A DNA stretch of 64,000 nt from Myxococcus sp. (GTDB lineage: Bacteria > Myxococcota > Myxococcia > Myxococcales > Myxococcaceae), in NCBI GenBank assembly GCA_014879945.1, contig JACSRE010000140.1, positions 1-64,000 on the forward strand, given 5' to 3'. Both the position numbers and the translations under genes were made by a program. Positions 47,875 to 57,408 of this stretch are shown piece after piece. How positions within the stretch are numbered: the first letter of the stretch is position 1; each line of letters opens with the position of its first letter. The notes below the pieces were generated by a model that worked only from the letters and a program-made list of their open reading frames with translations, was not told where the DNA came from and searched no databases.

Positions 47875-48815
47875 GACGACGCTCCCCAGGTGAGCGACAT
47901 CACCGAGGCCGAGAGCCCGCTCCCTGCTCCGAGCAGCGTCACCGGGCCCGGGCGAAGGCCGTTGGCGTCGGCGGCCCGCGCGAGCGCCAGCGGCATGCCG
48001 ACGGGGCCGGTGTTGCCCAGGTCGCGGAAGACGGCGCCCCTGGGGTGCAGGGTGAACGCCAGCGCCTTCTCGAGCGCCTTCACGTGCGCGGCGCCCACCT
48101 GGTGCATGAACACCTGCTCGAGCGTGGCGCCGTGGCGACGGGCCTCGGTGAACGTGGTGACGACCAGCGCGACGCCTTGTCGGAGAATGCCCGCGCCGTT
48201 GGCCCGCACGGTCAGCCGCCCGTCGTCTTCGATGCGCCCGACGCAGAGCTCGGAGTGCTGGGCCAGGTTCCTGGTGAGGCATCGATCGATCGACGCGGCC
48301 CCCGGCGCGACGCGTGACGAGCACAGCACCCACGCCACGGCGCCGCAGCCCATCGTGAGGGGAACCCAGAGCTCGGGCGTCAGCGCGCCCGCCTCGAGCG
48401 CCGCGTCGATCGAGGCGTCGATGGCCCGGCGCATGCCGCCAGCTTCGGCGGCGACGACGATCGCCACGTCGACGACGCCCGCCTCGATTCGATCGGCCGC
48501 GACCGTCACGGCGTCGAGGAAGCCCAGGCAGGCGTTGCGCACGTCGAACAGCTGCGCGTCCGAGCCGACGCCCAGGTGGCGGCCGACCAGGTGCGCACCC
48601 GAGGGTTCGAAGAAGCGGTGGTCGATGCTGGCGTTGATGATGAGGCCGACGTCACGGGCTGGAAGCCCGGCCTTCGACAGCGCGGCCTCGGCCACGCGCG
48701 CCGCGACGGTCTCGGGGTCGACGGCTCGAGGACGTCGTCGCGAGTCGTCACGCCCACCGGCGAAGACCGCCGGCGCTGGACGACGCGACGGTATGCTGCG
48801 CGCCACGATGACCAC
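47871..48815 (-). CDS. KAS III / OleA-like thiolase-fold enzyme, N-terminally short
   Basis: Up to 314 residues. The catalytic triad is complete: C96 (VRNACLGFLDAV), H238 (VFMHQVGAAH) and N268 (LGNTGPVGMP), and the C-terminal LLGAGSGLSASVMSLTW is typical of KAS III/OleA. However, C96 lies about 16 residues earlier than in FabH and about 45 earlier than in OleA: the first strand of the fold is missing. The frame is closed by a stop at 48834-48836, and the only starts (GTGs such as 48815 or 48806) overlap the divergent aceK start. The gene may be 5'-truncated, or the family may use a short N-terminus. Coupled to the OleD-like gene. Confidence 0.75.
   Translation of the reverse strand: MVIVARSIPSRRPAPAVFAGGRDDSRRRPRAVDPETVAARVAEAALSKAGLPARDVGLIINASIDHRFFEPSGAHLVGRHLGVGSDAQLFDVRNACLGFLDAVTVAADRIEAGVVDVAIVVAAEAGGMRRAIDASIDAALEAGALTPELWVPLTMGCGAVAWVLCSSRVAPGAASIDRCLTRNLAQHSELCVGRIEDDGRLTVRANGAGILRQGVALVVTTFTEARRHGATLEQVFMHQVGAAHVKALEKALAFTLHPRGAVFRDLGNTGPVGMPLALARAADANGLRPGPVTLLGAGSGLSASVMSLTWGASS
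48792..48797 (+). promoter_or_regulatory. Candidate -10 element for aceK
   Basis: TATGCT ends 10 nt before ATG 48808. If real, it lies inside the possible KAS III N-terminal codons and supports 48808, not 48793, as the aceK start. Confidence 0.3.
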
Positions 48816-50559
48816 GCCCCGCCCCGTCGAAGCTCAGGTCGCCCGCGCGCTGCTCGACGGCTTCGAGACGCACTACGCGCTGATGCGGCAGACGGGCCAC
48901 GCGGCGAAGGGCCTCTTCGAGGCGCGCGAGTGGGCCTCGCTGATGCGGCTGCAGGCCGAGCGCATCGGCTGGTACGACACCCGGGTCGCCGAGAGCGTTC
49001 AGCGGCTGCGCAAGGAGTTCCCCGCCGAGGTCTTCTCTGACGAGCACTGGGGCGCGGTGAAGCTCGCGTACATCGTGCTGCTGCTCGAGCACCAACAGCC
49101 GGCGCTCGCCGAGGTCTTCTTCAACTCGGTCACCACGCGCGTGCTGCACCGCCGCTACTTCCAGAACCAGTTCATGTTCGTGCGGCCCAGCGTCTCGACC
49201 GAGTACCTCGACCTCGAGGAGCCCTCGTACCGCTGCTACTACCCGGCGCGCACCGGGCTGCGAAAGACGCTCGCCACCCTGGTGAAGGACTTCGGGCTGA
49301 CGCCGCCGTTCGCCGACCTCGAGCGCGACGTCAACTGCGTGGTGCGCGCGCTGCGCCGGGCGATGCCGCGCCCGCTGGTGGTGGAGTCGAACTTCCAGCT
49401 CCAGGTGCTCGAGGCCCTGATGTTCCGCGGCCAGGAGGCGTACGTCGTCGGCCGCGCCATCAACGGCGTCACCATGGTGCCCTTCGTGGTGCCCATCGTC
49501 TTCGACGCCTCGGGCCGCCTCACGCTCGACGCGGTGCTGCTCGACGCCGGGCAGCTGTCGATTCTCTTCTCGTCCACGCGCGCCTACTTCCTCGCCGACA
49601 TCGACGTGCCCTCGACGTGGGTGCACTTCCTCAAGCGCATGCTGCCCACCAAGCCGACGTGGGAGCTCTACGCGATGATCGGCTTCGGCAAGGCGTCGAA
49701 GGCCATCTTCTACCGCGACTTCCTCCACCACCTGCGGCACTCGACCGACGTGATGACGCTGGCGCCGGGCATCGAGGGCCTGGTGATGCTGGTCTTCACG
49801 CTCCCGTCGTTCCCGTACGTGTTCAAGCTCATCCGCGACCGGGCGCGGCCGCCCAAGGACATCGACCCCGCGATGGTGAAGAACCGCTACCACCTGGTGA
49901 AGCGGGCCGACCGCGCCGGCCGCATGGCCGACACCCTGGAGTACGCCGACGTCGCGGTTCCCCGCACCCGGCTGTCGGCGGCGCTGCTCGAGGAGCTCCA
50001 GCGCGAGGTGCCCAGCCAGCTCACCTTCGACGGCGACCGGGTGGTGTTCCGCCACGTCTACATCGAGCGACGGATGACGCCGCTGGACCTCTACCTGCGC
50101 AAGGCGAGCACCCCCGAGCTCGAGGCGGCCACCGACGACTTCGGCCGGTGCCTCAAGGAGCTCGCCGCGGCCAACATCTTCGCGGGCGACCTGCTCTACA
50201 AGAACTTCGGCGTCACCCGCCTGGGCCGCGTGGTGTTCTACGACTACGACGAGGTCGACCTCGTCACCCAGGTGAACTTCAGGCAACTGCCGAAGGCCCG
50301 CGACGACGAGGACGAGCTGCGCGCCGAGCCGTGGTTCCGCGTCGGGCCCAAAGACGTGTTCCCCGAAGAGTGGCGCCCCTTCCTCTTCACCGACCCGCGC
50401 GTGCAGGCGGTGCTCGAGGCGAAGCACCCGGAGCTCTTCGAGGCCTCGTTCTGGAACGGCCTCAAGCAGCGCCTCGAGTCGGGGCGGCCGGTGCACGTGC
50501 GCCCCTACCCCGACGCGGTGCGGTTCCCCCGGACGCGGCCGGCCGCCCCGGGGGCCTGA
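48808..50559 (+). CDS. aceK: Isocitrate dehydrogenase kinase/phosphatase
   Basis: A 583-residue protein, close to the 578 residues of E. coli AceK, and similar from the N-terminal regulatory domain (VEAQVARALLDGFETHYALM) to the kinase/phosphatase domain (FGKASKAIFYRDFLHHL, VFTLPSFPYVFKLIRDRARPPKDIDPAMVKNRYHLVKRADRAGRMADTLEY, VVFYDYDEVDLVTQVNFR). It phosphorylates and dephosphorylates isocitrate dehydrogenase, diverting isocitrate to the glyoxylate bypass. No aceA or aceB lies in the window. An ATG at 48793 would add five residues. No Shine-Dalgarno is visible at either start. Confidence 0.96.
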   Translation: MTTPRPVEAQVARALLDGFETHYALMRQTGHAAKGLFEAREWASLMRLQAERIGWYDTRVAESVQRLRKEFPAEVFSDEHWGAVKLAYIVLLLEHQQPALAEVFFNSVTTRVLHRRYFQNQFMFVRPSVSTEYLDLEEPSYRCYYPARTGLRKTLATLVKDFGLTPPFADLERDVNCVVRALRRAMPRPLVVESNFQLQVLEALMFRGQEAYVVGRAINGVTMVPFVVPIVFDASGRLTLDAVLLDAGQLSILFSSTRAYFLADIDVPSTWVHFLKRMLPTKPTWELYAMIGFGKASKAIFYRDFLHHLRHSTDVMTLAPGIEGLVMLVFTLPSFPYVFKLIRDRARPPKDIDPAMVKNRYHLVKRADRAGRMADTLEYADVAVPRTRLSAALLEELQREVPSQLTFDGDRVVFRHVYIERRMTPLDLYLRKASTPELEAATDDFGRCLKELAAANIFAGDLLYKNFGVTRLGRVVFYDYDEVDLVTQVNFRQLPKARDDEDELRAEPWFRVGPKDVFPEEWRPFLFTDPRVQAVLEAKHPELFEASFWNGLKQRLESGRPVHVRPYPDAVRFPRTRPAAPGA

Positions 50560-50625
50560 GTGGGCCGGCGAGGGCCCGAGGAGGGACAGGCCCGCCGGGG
50601 CGGTGTAGGTCTGCCCCTGGAGCTG

Positions 50626-52845
50626 ATGTCCCCCTCTCGCCTCGCGCCTCTGGCTGTCGCTGCGCTGCTCGCGCTGACGGTGGGGTGCGCGACGCCGAAG
50701 CCCGCGCCCGACTCGCTGCGCGTTGACGCGCTGCAGTTCGAGGGCATGAAGGCGCTCAAAGAGGCCGACGTCACCAGCCGCATCGTCACCAACGCCACCC
50801 CCTGGCTGTCGAAGACCTTCCCCTTCCTCGGCGGCACCGAGTGGTTCGACGTCAACACCTGGCAGGCCGACCTGCGCCGCATCGCGCGCGTCTACGAGTC
50901 GCGCGGCTACTACCAGGCGCGCGTGCTCGACGACCTCATCACCGACACCGGCAAGGGCACCGTGACGCTCAAGGTGACGCTCACCGAGGGCGCCCCCGCG
51001 CGCCTGCGCAGCCTCGCGCTCAACGGGCTGGCGGCGGTGCCCAACCTCGAGCCGGCGCTGCGCGCGAAGGTGCCGCTGAAGCTGGGCGTGGTGTTCCTCG
51101 AAGACACCTGGGCCGAGGCCAAGGCGGTGTTGACCCAGCAGCTCCACGAGGCGGGCTTCGCCGAGGCGAAGGTCGAAGGTGAAGCCGTCGTCGACCTCGA
51201 CACCCCGGCGGTGGACGCGCGCCTCGACGTGGACCCCGGCGTGCGGTTTCGCTTCGGGCCCGTCTACGCGCCGGTGATGGGGCAGGTGGTGCCCTCGAAG
51301 CTCATCATCGACGTGGCGCAGCCCGAGCTCCCGCGCGGCGCCTGGTACTCGGACTCGGCGCTCGCCGAGGCGCAGGCCCGCGTCTTCCAGATGGGCGTCT
51401 TCGGCGCGGTGAAGGTGAACCGCGGCATCCCCGACCGCGAGCGCCAGGAGCTGCCCATCATCATCGACGCGCGCGAGGCGCCGCTGCGCAGCCTGCGGTG
51501 GGGCGGGGGCGCGGGCGGCGACCTCATTCGCAACGAGGCGCGCCTCTTCATCGAGTACACCGACCGCAACCTCGGCTTCGCCAGGATCTTCTCGCGCGGC
51601 GCGCTGCTCGACAAGCTCACCTTGAAGGGCAAGGCCGGCTACGCGGTGCTGCCCAACCTGCCCGACTTCATCAACCGCGTGGTGGCGGGCAACGAGAGCG
51701 TTCGGCACGGCTTCGTCTTCGACACCTCGGCGCAGTACGAGGTGCCGCGCGTCTTCAACACCCGCACGGTGTCGCTGCTGGTCGCCCTCGGCGTCAACCG
51801 CACCCTCGACGCGGCGTTCGACTACGGCGCCACCGAGGGCAAGCTGGGCTTCCTCTGGCGCCCGCGGGTGGACCTGAGCGTCTACCCGTCGCTCAACCTC
51901 AACGGCTACCTGCTGCAGAGCCCGGTGGTGCAGATGGCCGGCGTCTCGGCCGCGCCCAGCGCCGCGGTGGGCTGCCCGACGGTGGTGGCGCCGCTGGGCT
52001 TCGAAGACCTCTGCGTCGTCAGCTTCTTCGACGTCACCGCCGAGTGGGACAGGCGCGACAACAAGCTCGAGCCCAAGTCGGGCTTCTTCCTCTCGGCCGC
52101 CGCGCAGGCCGGCCTCTCGCGCACCACCCAGCTGACGCCCTTCGTGAAGTTCGTGCCCGAGGCCCGCGCCTACTGGAGCTTCGGCGCCGACCGGCAGTTC
52201 ACCCTCGCCGGGAAGGTGCGGGCCGGCACGCTGGTTGGGTTTGGAGGCGGTGAGACTCCCATCGTGGCGCGCTTCTTCTCGGGTGGCTCCAACATGCGCG
52301 GCTTCAACCAGCGGCGGCTCTCGCCGATGGCGGTGGTGCAGACGGGCGTCGGGCCCTTGCCGTCCAACGAGCTCGCCGCGGGCCTGCTCGGGCGCACCGG
52401 CGAGGTGTTGTGCCAGCGAGACGCGCTCGGCGACTGCGTCATCGGGCCGCTCGGCGCCACGGTGCCCATCGGCGGCAACGGGCTGCTCGAGGTGTCGCTC
52501 GAGTTCCGCGTGGAGCTGACCGACTCCATCGTGCTGGCCCTCTTCTTCGACAACGGCCTGGTCACCGCCGAGCCGCTGGGGGCCAACACCGACCTCCTCA
52601 ACGCCTTCTACAGCGCGGTGGGCGTGGGCCTGCGCTACCGCACGCCGCTGGGGCCGATTCGTGGAGACTTCGCCTTCCGGCTGCCCTTCGTCGGCGGGCC
52701 GCTGCTGCAGAAGAACCCGCTCGACCCGGCCTACGCCTCGCAGTCGGGGTGCTTCTTCAACCTCGGGCACTCGGGGGCGGTGGACTACTCGGGCGCGCCC
52801 GACAACCTCTGCACCTTCCACCTCTCCATCGGAGAAGCGTTTTGA
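50626..52845 (+). CDS. tamA: Omp85-family outer-membrane assembly protein (TamA/BamA-like)
   Basis: A 739-residue Omp85 protein. Three or so POTRA modules occupy about 30-290 (RIARVYESRGYYQARVLDDLI; VLTQQLHEAGFAEAKVEGEAVV), followed by a 16-strand-type barrel. The substrate-loop motif RGF appears in SNMRGFNQRRL (about 557), and the last strand ends FHLSIGEAF with the terminal aromatic. Its TGA overlaps a TamB gene start, so it is most likely the TamA partner, though myxobacterial TamB may pair with BamA-like proteins. The N-terminal signal has a lipobox (LALTVGC, Cys 21), unusual for this family. Start ATG 50626 with TGGAG 3 nt upstream. Confidence 0.9.
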   Translation: MSPSRLAPLAVAALLALTVGCATPKPAPDSLRVDALQFEGMKALKEADVTSRIVTNATPWLSKTFPFLGGTEWFDVNTWQADLRRIARVYESRGYYQARVLDDLITDTGKGTVTLKVTLTEGAPARLRSLALNGLAAVPNLEPALRAKVPLKLGVVFLEDTWAEAKAVLTQQLHEAGFAEAKVEGEAVVDLDTPAVDARLDVDPGVRFRFGPVYAPVMGQVVPSKLIIDVAQPELPRGAWYSDSALAEAQARVFQMGVFGAVKVNRGIPDRERQELPIIIDAREAPLRSLRWGGGAGGDLIRNEARLFIEYTDRNLGFARIFSRGALLDKLTLKGKAGYAVLPNLPDFINRVVAGNESVRHGFVFDTSAQYEVPRVFNTRTVSLLVALGVNRTLDAAFDYGATEGKLGFLWRPRVDLSVYPSLNLNGYLLQSPVVQMAGVSAAPSAAVGCPTVVAPLGFEDLCVVSFFDVTAEWDRRDNKLEPKSGFFLSAAAQAGLSRTTQLTPFVKFVPEARAYWSFGADRQFTLAGKVRAGTLVGFGGGETPIVARFFSGGSNMRGFNQRRLSPMAVVQTGVGPLPSNELAAGLLGRTGEVLCQRDALGDCVIGPLGATVPIGGNGLLEVSLEFRVELTDSIVLALFFDNGLVTAEPLGANTDLLNAFYSAVGVGLRYRTPLGPIRGDFAFRLPFVGGPLLQKNPLDPAYASQSGCFFNLGHSGAVDYSGAPDNLCTFHLSIGEAF

Positions 52846-55800
52846 AGCGCCGGCGCCTCGGGCGGAGACTGCTGGGCGTCGCGCTCCTGCTGGTGGGGCT
52901 GGTGCTGCTGCTCCTCATCGGCGGCCTCGTCTGGTTCAAGAGCGCGGCGGGGCAGGGCTTCATTCGTGCGCAGGTGGTGAGCGCGGTGAAGGGCGCCATC
53001 GCGGGGCGGCTCGAGTTCGGCGGGGTGGACTTCGAGGGTGGCCACCTGGTGCTGACGGGGCTCGAGCTCTACACGCCCGAAGGCGAGCTGGTGGCGAAGG
53101 TGGCGCGGGTGGAGCTGGACGTGGACCTCGTCGCGGCCCTGCGTGAGGACTACCGCGTCAGCCGCGTGCGCATCGTCGAGCCGCGCCTGACGCTGGTGCA
53201 GGACGAGCGCGGGCTCAACCTGCTGCGCGCCATCGCCTCGACGAGCCCGCCCGCGCCCGCGTCGCCCGCGTCGAAGCTGAAGCTGACGGTTGACGGCGTG
53301 GAGCTGGTCGACGGCGACGCCTCGTTCACCGACGGCGCGCGCACGGTTCGCCTCGAGCAACTGGCGGCCACGGGAGAGGCGCGCCTCACCACCTCGCCGC
53401 TGACGGTGCGCTCGAGCCTGGCGCTCCACGCGACGGGCCTCGACCCGGTGAAGGGCCCGGTGACGCTCACCGTGTCCACGACCAGCCCCCGGCCCGACAC
53501 CGTGCGCGCCGACGTCGACCTGCGCTTCGCCGACGAGGTGGTGAAGGGCGCCTTCGACTGGCCCGCCCTCTCGGCCGAGCTGGAGCAGGTGCGCGTCACC
53601 CCGGCCCTCGTCGAGGCGCTGACGGGCTCCAGCGCCCTGCGTCGCCCCGTCGAGCTCAGCGGCGCCCTGTCGCTCACCGGCGCCGACGTGAAGCTCACCG
53701 GCGGAGCGGCGAGGGTGTCGGTGAAGACCGCGTGGGACCTCGACGCGCAGACGGTGTCGTCCTTCGCGCTCGAGGCCGACGAGGTCGACCTCTCGCAGTG
53801 GCTCGACGGCGCCGCGCCCTCACGGCTGAGGCTCTCGCTCCGGGGCAGCGCGCCCAACCTCGCCCTCGAGCGCCTCACCGGCGCGCTGGCCGGCGAGCTG
53901 ACGTGGAAGACGCCCGAGGGGCAGACGTTGGTCGAGGGCGCCGTCGACCTGCGCGCGGCCGAGGGCCAGGCCTCGGTGACGACGCTGCGCGCGAAGGTGC
54001 CCGGCGCCTCGGTGTCGTTGAGCGGCAAGGCGTCGCTGACGGCGCTGGCCCTGGCTGGCGCGCTCGAGGCCACCGACCTCGCCAAGCTCCCCGCGATGGT
54101 GAAGGCCTTCACCGGCGTCACCGTGCCCAGGCTCGCCGGTCGCGGGGTGCTCGCGGTGCAGCTCTCGGGCCCCACGCGGCGGCCGGAGGTGGCGGTGCAG
54201 GGCAAGCTCGAGGACCTGCGCGTGGACACCGTCTCGGCGCGCGCCTTCGAGGTGGACGCCACCGTGCCCGACGTCACCCACCCGCTCGACGCCGACGGCA
54301 CGGTGACGGCGACGAGGCTGTCGCTGGGCGACCAGTTGGTGGAGGAGCTCCGCGCCGTGGTGGCGACCCGCGGGCGCGAGCTCGACCTCGGCCTCAGCAC
54401 GAAGGGCCTGGGGGACGTGGGCGTGCTGCTGCGGGGCACCCTCGACGCCGACAACGAGGGCCTGCGCATCGCCTCGCTGCAGCTCGACACCGGCACCGAC
54501 CGCTGGGTGCTCGACCGGCCCACGCACGTCGGCTGGGGCGACACGCTCCGCCTCGAGCCGGCCGCGTTGAGCAGCGGCGCCCAGCGGGTGCGCGTCGAGG
54601 GCACGCTGCGCGGCCAACAGGTGAAGGGCGCGCTGGCGACGACCGACCTCGACCTCGGGCGGCTGCCGCGGCTGGTGGTGCCCGCCGACCTGGGCGTGGC
54701 CGGCCTGGTGACGCTCGAGGGCACCGTCGAGGGGGCGCTCCAGCGGCCTGACGTGGTGGCGAAGGTGTCGGTGCGCGGCGGCGCGGTGAAGGGCGTCACC
54801 GGCCTCGAGGGCACCGTCGACGGGCGCTTCATCGCGGGCCGCGCCACGGGCACCGCCGAGGTCGGCTCCTCCCTGGGCGCCGTTGACGCGCGCTTCGACG
54901 TGCCCGTCTTCGGCGTGCGCGACGCCACCAGCGAGGGGCTCGACCTGCAGCTCGACGTGAAGGACGTGAGCCTCGAGGCGCTTCAGAGCTGGCGCGCCGA
55001 GACGTGGCCGGCGACGGGCACGCTGGCGGCGCACCTGGGCGTCAAGGGCCCCGCGAACGACCCGGCCGTCACCGTCACCGTGCGCGCCGACGCGCTCACC
55101 CTCACGCGCGGCGGAGAGCTCAAGCGCAACCTCACGCTCGCGCCGGTGGTGCTGTCGGTCGCCTCGAAGGACAGCGGGGCCCTCACCGCGACGCTCGCCG
55201 CCAGCACCCTGGGCGCGCGGGTCACCAGCACGCTCGACACGCCGCTGACGGTGCCGGGGTTGAGGCGGCAGCTCCCCAACGCCGCGGCGCTCAAGGCGAT
55301 GGTGGTGACGCTGGCGCTCGACGTCGAGGGGGTGGCGCTCGAGACGCTCAAGACGCTGGGGGTCTCGGGCGTCGACGACGTCTCGGGCCGCGCGTCGCTC
55401 AAGGCGCGCCTGAAGGGCAGCCTCGAAGACCCGACGGGGCAGGTGACGCTGCAGTACCAGCAGGTGAACGCCCCGCCGCTCGAGGCCCTCTCGGGCGAGC
55501 TCGAGCTGACGGCGTCTGACACCCTCACGCGGCTGGTGGGCAAGGGCACCATGCAGGGCAAGCCCCTGTTCGACCTGCTCGCCCTCATCGACACGCCGGT
55601 GAAGCGGCTCGAGCTGCTCGACGCGCTGGGGCCCGAGCACGTCACCGCGCACCTGAGCGTGGCGCCGATGCCGCTGGCCCGGCTGATGCCGAAGCGCGAC
55701 GACGAGGTGGTGGCCACCGGCTCGGTGAGCCTCGAGCTCGACCTCAAGGGCACGCTGCTCGAGCCGAAGCTCACCATCGACGGCACCGCGCAGAACCTCT

Positions 55801-57356
55801 CGTTCGGCAAGGTGCCGCTGGGGCAGGCCCGGCTGGTGAGCCGCACCCTGGGCAACGCCCAGACGCTGGGGCTGACGCTCAAGGCCGCAGGCAACAGCGA
55901 GCTGCGCGCCACCGGCACCATCGGGGTCGACCTCTCCATCGACACCGTGCGCAAGGGCCTGTCGTGGGCGGCGATTCCGCTCGAGCTGGGCGTCACCGCG
56001 AAGGACTTCGACCTGGGCTTCCTCTCGGGCGTCACCCCGATGGTGCGCACGGTGGGCGGCCAGCTGACGTTGAGCCAGTTCAAGGTGACGGGCCTGGCCG
56101 GCAACCCCGACGTGCGCGGCGAGGTCGGCTGGAAGAAGGGGCGCCTGGCCCTGGCGAGCTACGGCGACTACCGGGACATCACCCTCGACACCACGGTGAC
56201 GCGGGAGCGCATCGACGTGCAGACGTTCTCGGTGCGCTCAGGCGGCGGCGGCTTCGCCCTCGACCCCAGCAGCGCCCAGCGGCAGGCCACCGGCGCCTGG
56301 AAGCTCACCTCGAGCGGCACCGCGACGCGCTTCCCGGTGGTGATGGGCGACCAGCTGCTGGCCATCGTGGGGGTGAAGTACGCGCTCGACGGCGACCTCA
56401 CCGACACGCTCCTCAACCTCTCGCACCTCGACCTCGCGCGCGTGGACGTCGAGCTGCCCGAGGTGAAGCGCAAGGACATTCAGGACCTCGAGCGCCCCTC
56501 CGACCTGGTGCTGGTGCGGGGCGGGCGCGTCGTGGCGGGTCGCCGGCAGGCAGACGGCGTGCCGACGACCGCCACGACCGAGCCCTCGCGCACCTACCGC
56601 GCCGTCATCAACGCGCCGCGGAACATCTGGGTGCGCAGCTCCGACTTGAACCTCGAGCTGGGGCTCTCAGAGGGCTTCCGCCTCGAGTACGCCGGCGCCA
56701 CGCAGCTGTTCGGCGAGGCGCAGGTGTTGGGGGGCCGCATCGACGTCATCGGGCGCGAGTTCAAGGTGAACCGCTCCAACGCGGGCGGTAACCGGAGCGA
56801 CTCGACCGTGCGCTTCGCCGGGCCCGCGAAGCAGCCCTACGTCAACGTCACCGCGCTGCACGTCAACGAGCGCGAGAAGGTGAAGGTGACGGTGAGCGCC
56901 GTGGGCCGCGGCACCGACGTGGTGTTGAAGGTGACGTCGGAGCCGCCGATGAGCGAGTCCGACATCTACACGCTGCTGGCCACGGGCCGGCGAGACCTGC
57001 GCCGCTCCTCGGGCGCGTCGGTCACCGCGGAGCAGGCCGTGTCGGTGGTGGGCTCGCTGGCGGCCAACCAGCTCAAGAGCGCGGTGCTCAAGCGGCTGCC
57101 CATCGACCTGGTGGACGTGGTGTCCATCGACACCGGCTCCGAAGGCCTGGCCTCGACGCGGGTCGAGGTGGGCAAGTACCTGAGCGACTCGCTGTTCCTC
57201 GGCTACACCTTCCAGCCCGGCGCCAACCAGTCGCGCGGCGAGAACACCCACGCAGGGCGGCTCGAGTATCAAATCTCCCGAGACGTCTGCCTCGAGGCCA
57301 CCGCGGGCACCGCCCCGGCGTTCGGCGCCGACGTGGTGTGGAGCCGCGACTTCTGA
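52842..57356 (+). CDS. tamB: TamB / DUF490 translocation and assembly protein
   Basis: A 1504-residue AsmA-like bridge protein, longer than E. coli TamB (1259). TTG 52842 overlaps the TamA stop (TTGA), with GGAGAAG 4 nt upstream. It has one N-terminal membrane helix (about 10-30, LLGVALLLVGLVLLLLIGGLVWF), a very long beta-helical groove region of repeated strands, and the C-terminal DUF490 domain (SEPPMSESDIYTLLATGRRDL; DVVSIDTGSEGLASTRVEVGKYLSDSLFLGYTF; final DVVWSRDF). TamB-like proteins move phospholipid or assist outer-membrane protein assembly across the periplasm. The extra length may fit a wider periplasm or added strand repeats. Confidence 0.95.
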   Translation: MKRRRLGRRLLGVALLLVGLVLLLLIGGLVWFKSAAGQGFIRAQVVSAVKGAIAGRLEFGGVDFEGGHLVLTGLELYTPEGELVAKVARVELDVDLVAALREDYRVSRVRIVEPRLTLVQDERGLNLLRAIASTSPPAPASPASKLKLTVDGVELVDGDASFTDGARTVRLEQLAATGEARLTTSPLTVRSSLALHATGLDPVKGPVTLTVSTTSPRPDTVRADVDLRFADEVVKGAFDWPALSAELEQVRVTPALVEALTGSSALRRPVELSGALSLTGADVKLTGGAARVSVKTAWDLDAQTVSSFALEADEVDLSQWLDGAAPSRLRLSLRGSAPNLALERLTGALAGELTWKTPEGQTLVEGAVDLRAAEGQASVTTLRAKVPGASVSLSGKASLTALALAGALEATDLAKLPAMVKAFTGVTVPRLAGRGVLAVQLSGPTRRPEVAVQGKLEDLRVDTVSARAFEVDATVPDVTHPLDADGTVTATRLSLGDQLVEELRAVVATRGRELDLGLSTKGLGDVGVLLRGTLDADNEGLRIASLQLDTGTDRWVLDRPTHVGWGDTLRLEPAALSSGAQRVRVEGTLRGQQVKGALATTDLDLGRLPRLVVPADLGVAGLVTLEGTVEGALQRPDVVAKVSVRGGAVKGVTGLEGTVDGRFIAGRATGTAEVGSSLGAVDARFDVPVFGVRDATSEGLDLQLDVKDVSLEALQSWRAETWPATGTLAAHLGVKGPANDPAVTVTVRADALTLTRGGELKRNLTLAPVVLSVASKDSGALTATLAASTLGARVTSTLDTPLTVPGLRRQLPNAAALKAMVVTLALDVEGVALETLKTLGVSGVDDVSGRASLKARLKGSLEDPTGQVTLQYQQVNAPPLEALSGELELTASDTLTRLVGKGTMQGKPLFDLLALIDTPVKRLELLDALGPEHVTAHLSVAPMPLARLMPKRDDEVVATGSVSLELDLKGTLLEPKLTIDGTAQNLSFGKVPLGQARLVSRTLGNAQTLGLTLKAAGNSELRATGTIGVDLSIDTVRKGLSWAAIPLELGVTAKDFDLGFLSGVTPMVRTVGGQLTLSQFKVTGLAGNPDVRGEVGWKKGRLALASYGDYRDITLDTTVTRERIDVQTFSVRSGGGGFALDPSSAQRQATGAWKLTSSGTATRFPVVMGDQLLAIVGVKYALDGDLTDTLLNLSHLDLARVDVELPEVKRKDIQDLERPSDLVLVRGGRVVAGRRQADGVPTTATTEPSRTYRAVINAPRNIWVRSSDLNLELGLSEGFRLEYAGATQLFGEAQVLGGRIDVIGREFKVNRSNAGGNRSDSTVRFAGPAKQPYVNVTALHVNEREKVKVTVSAVGRGTDVVLKVTSEPPMSESDIYTLLATGRRDLRRSSGASVTAEQAVSVVGSLAANQLKSAVLKRLPIDLVDVVSIDTGSEGLASTRVEVGKYLSDSLFLGYTFQPGANQSRGENTHAGRLEYQISRDVCLEATAGTAPAFGADVVWSRDF

Positions 57357-57408
57357 GGCCGGCGCGAATGTCTTGCCGCGCGCCCCGTCGAGATGCGCCA
57401 GACTGCCC

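Noticed and set aside
48748-52821. A very long open frame on the minus strand (about 1357 codons) opposite aceK and tamA
   Set aside because: Its product is a low-complexity His/Arg/Val/Glu-rich text typical of antisense shadows in GC-rich genes, while the plus-strand frames carry clear AceK and Omp85 motifs.
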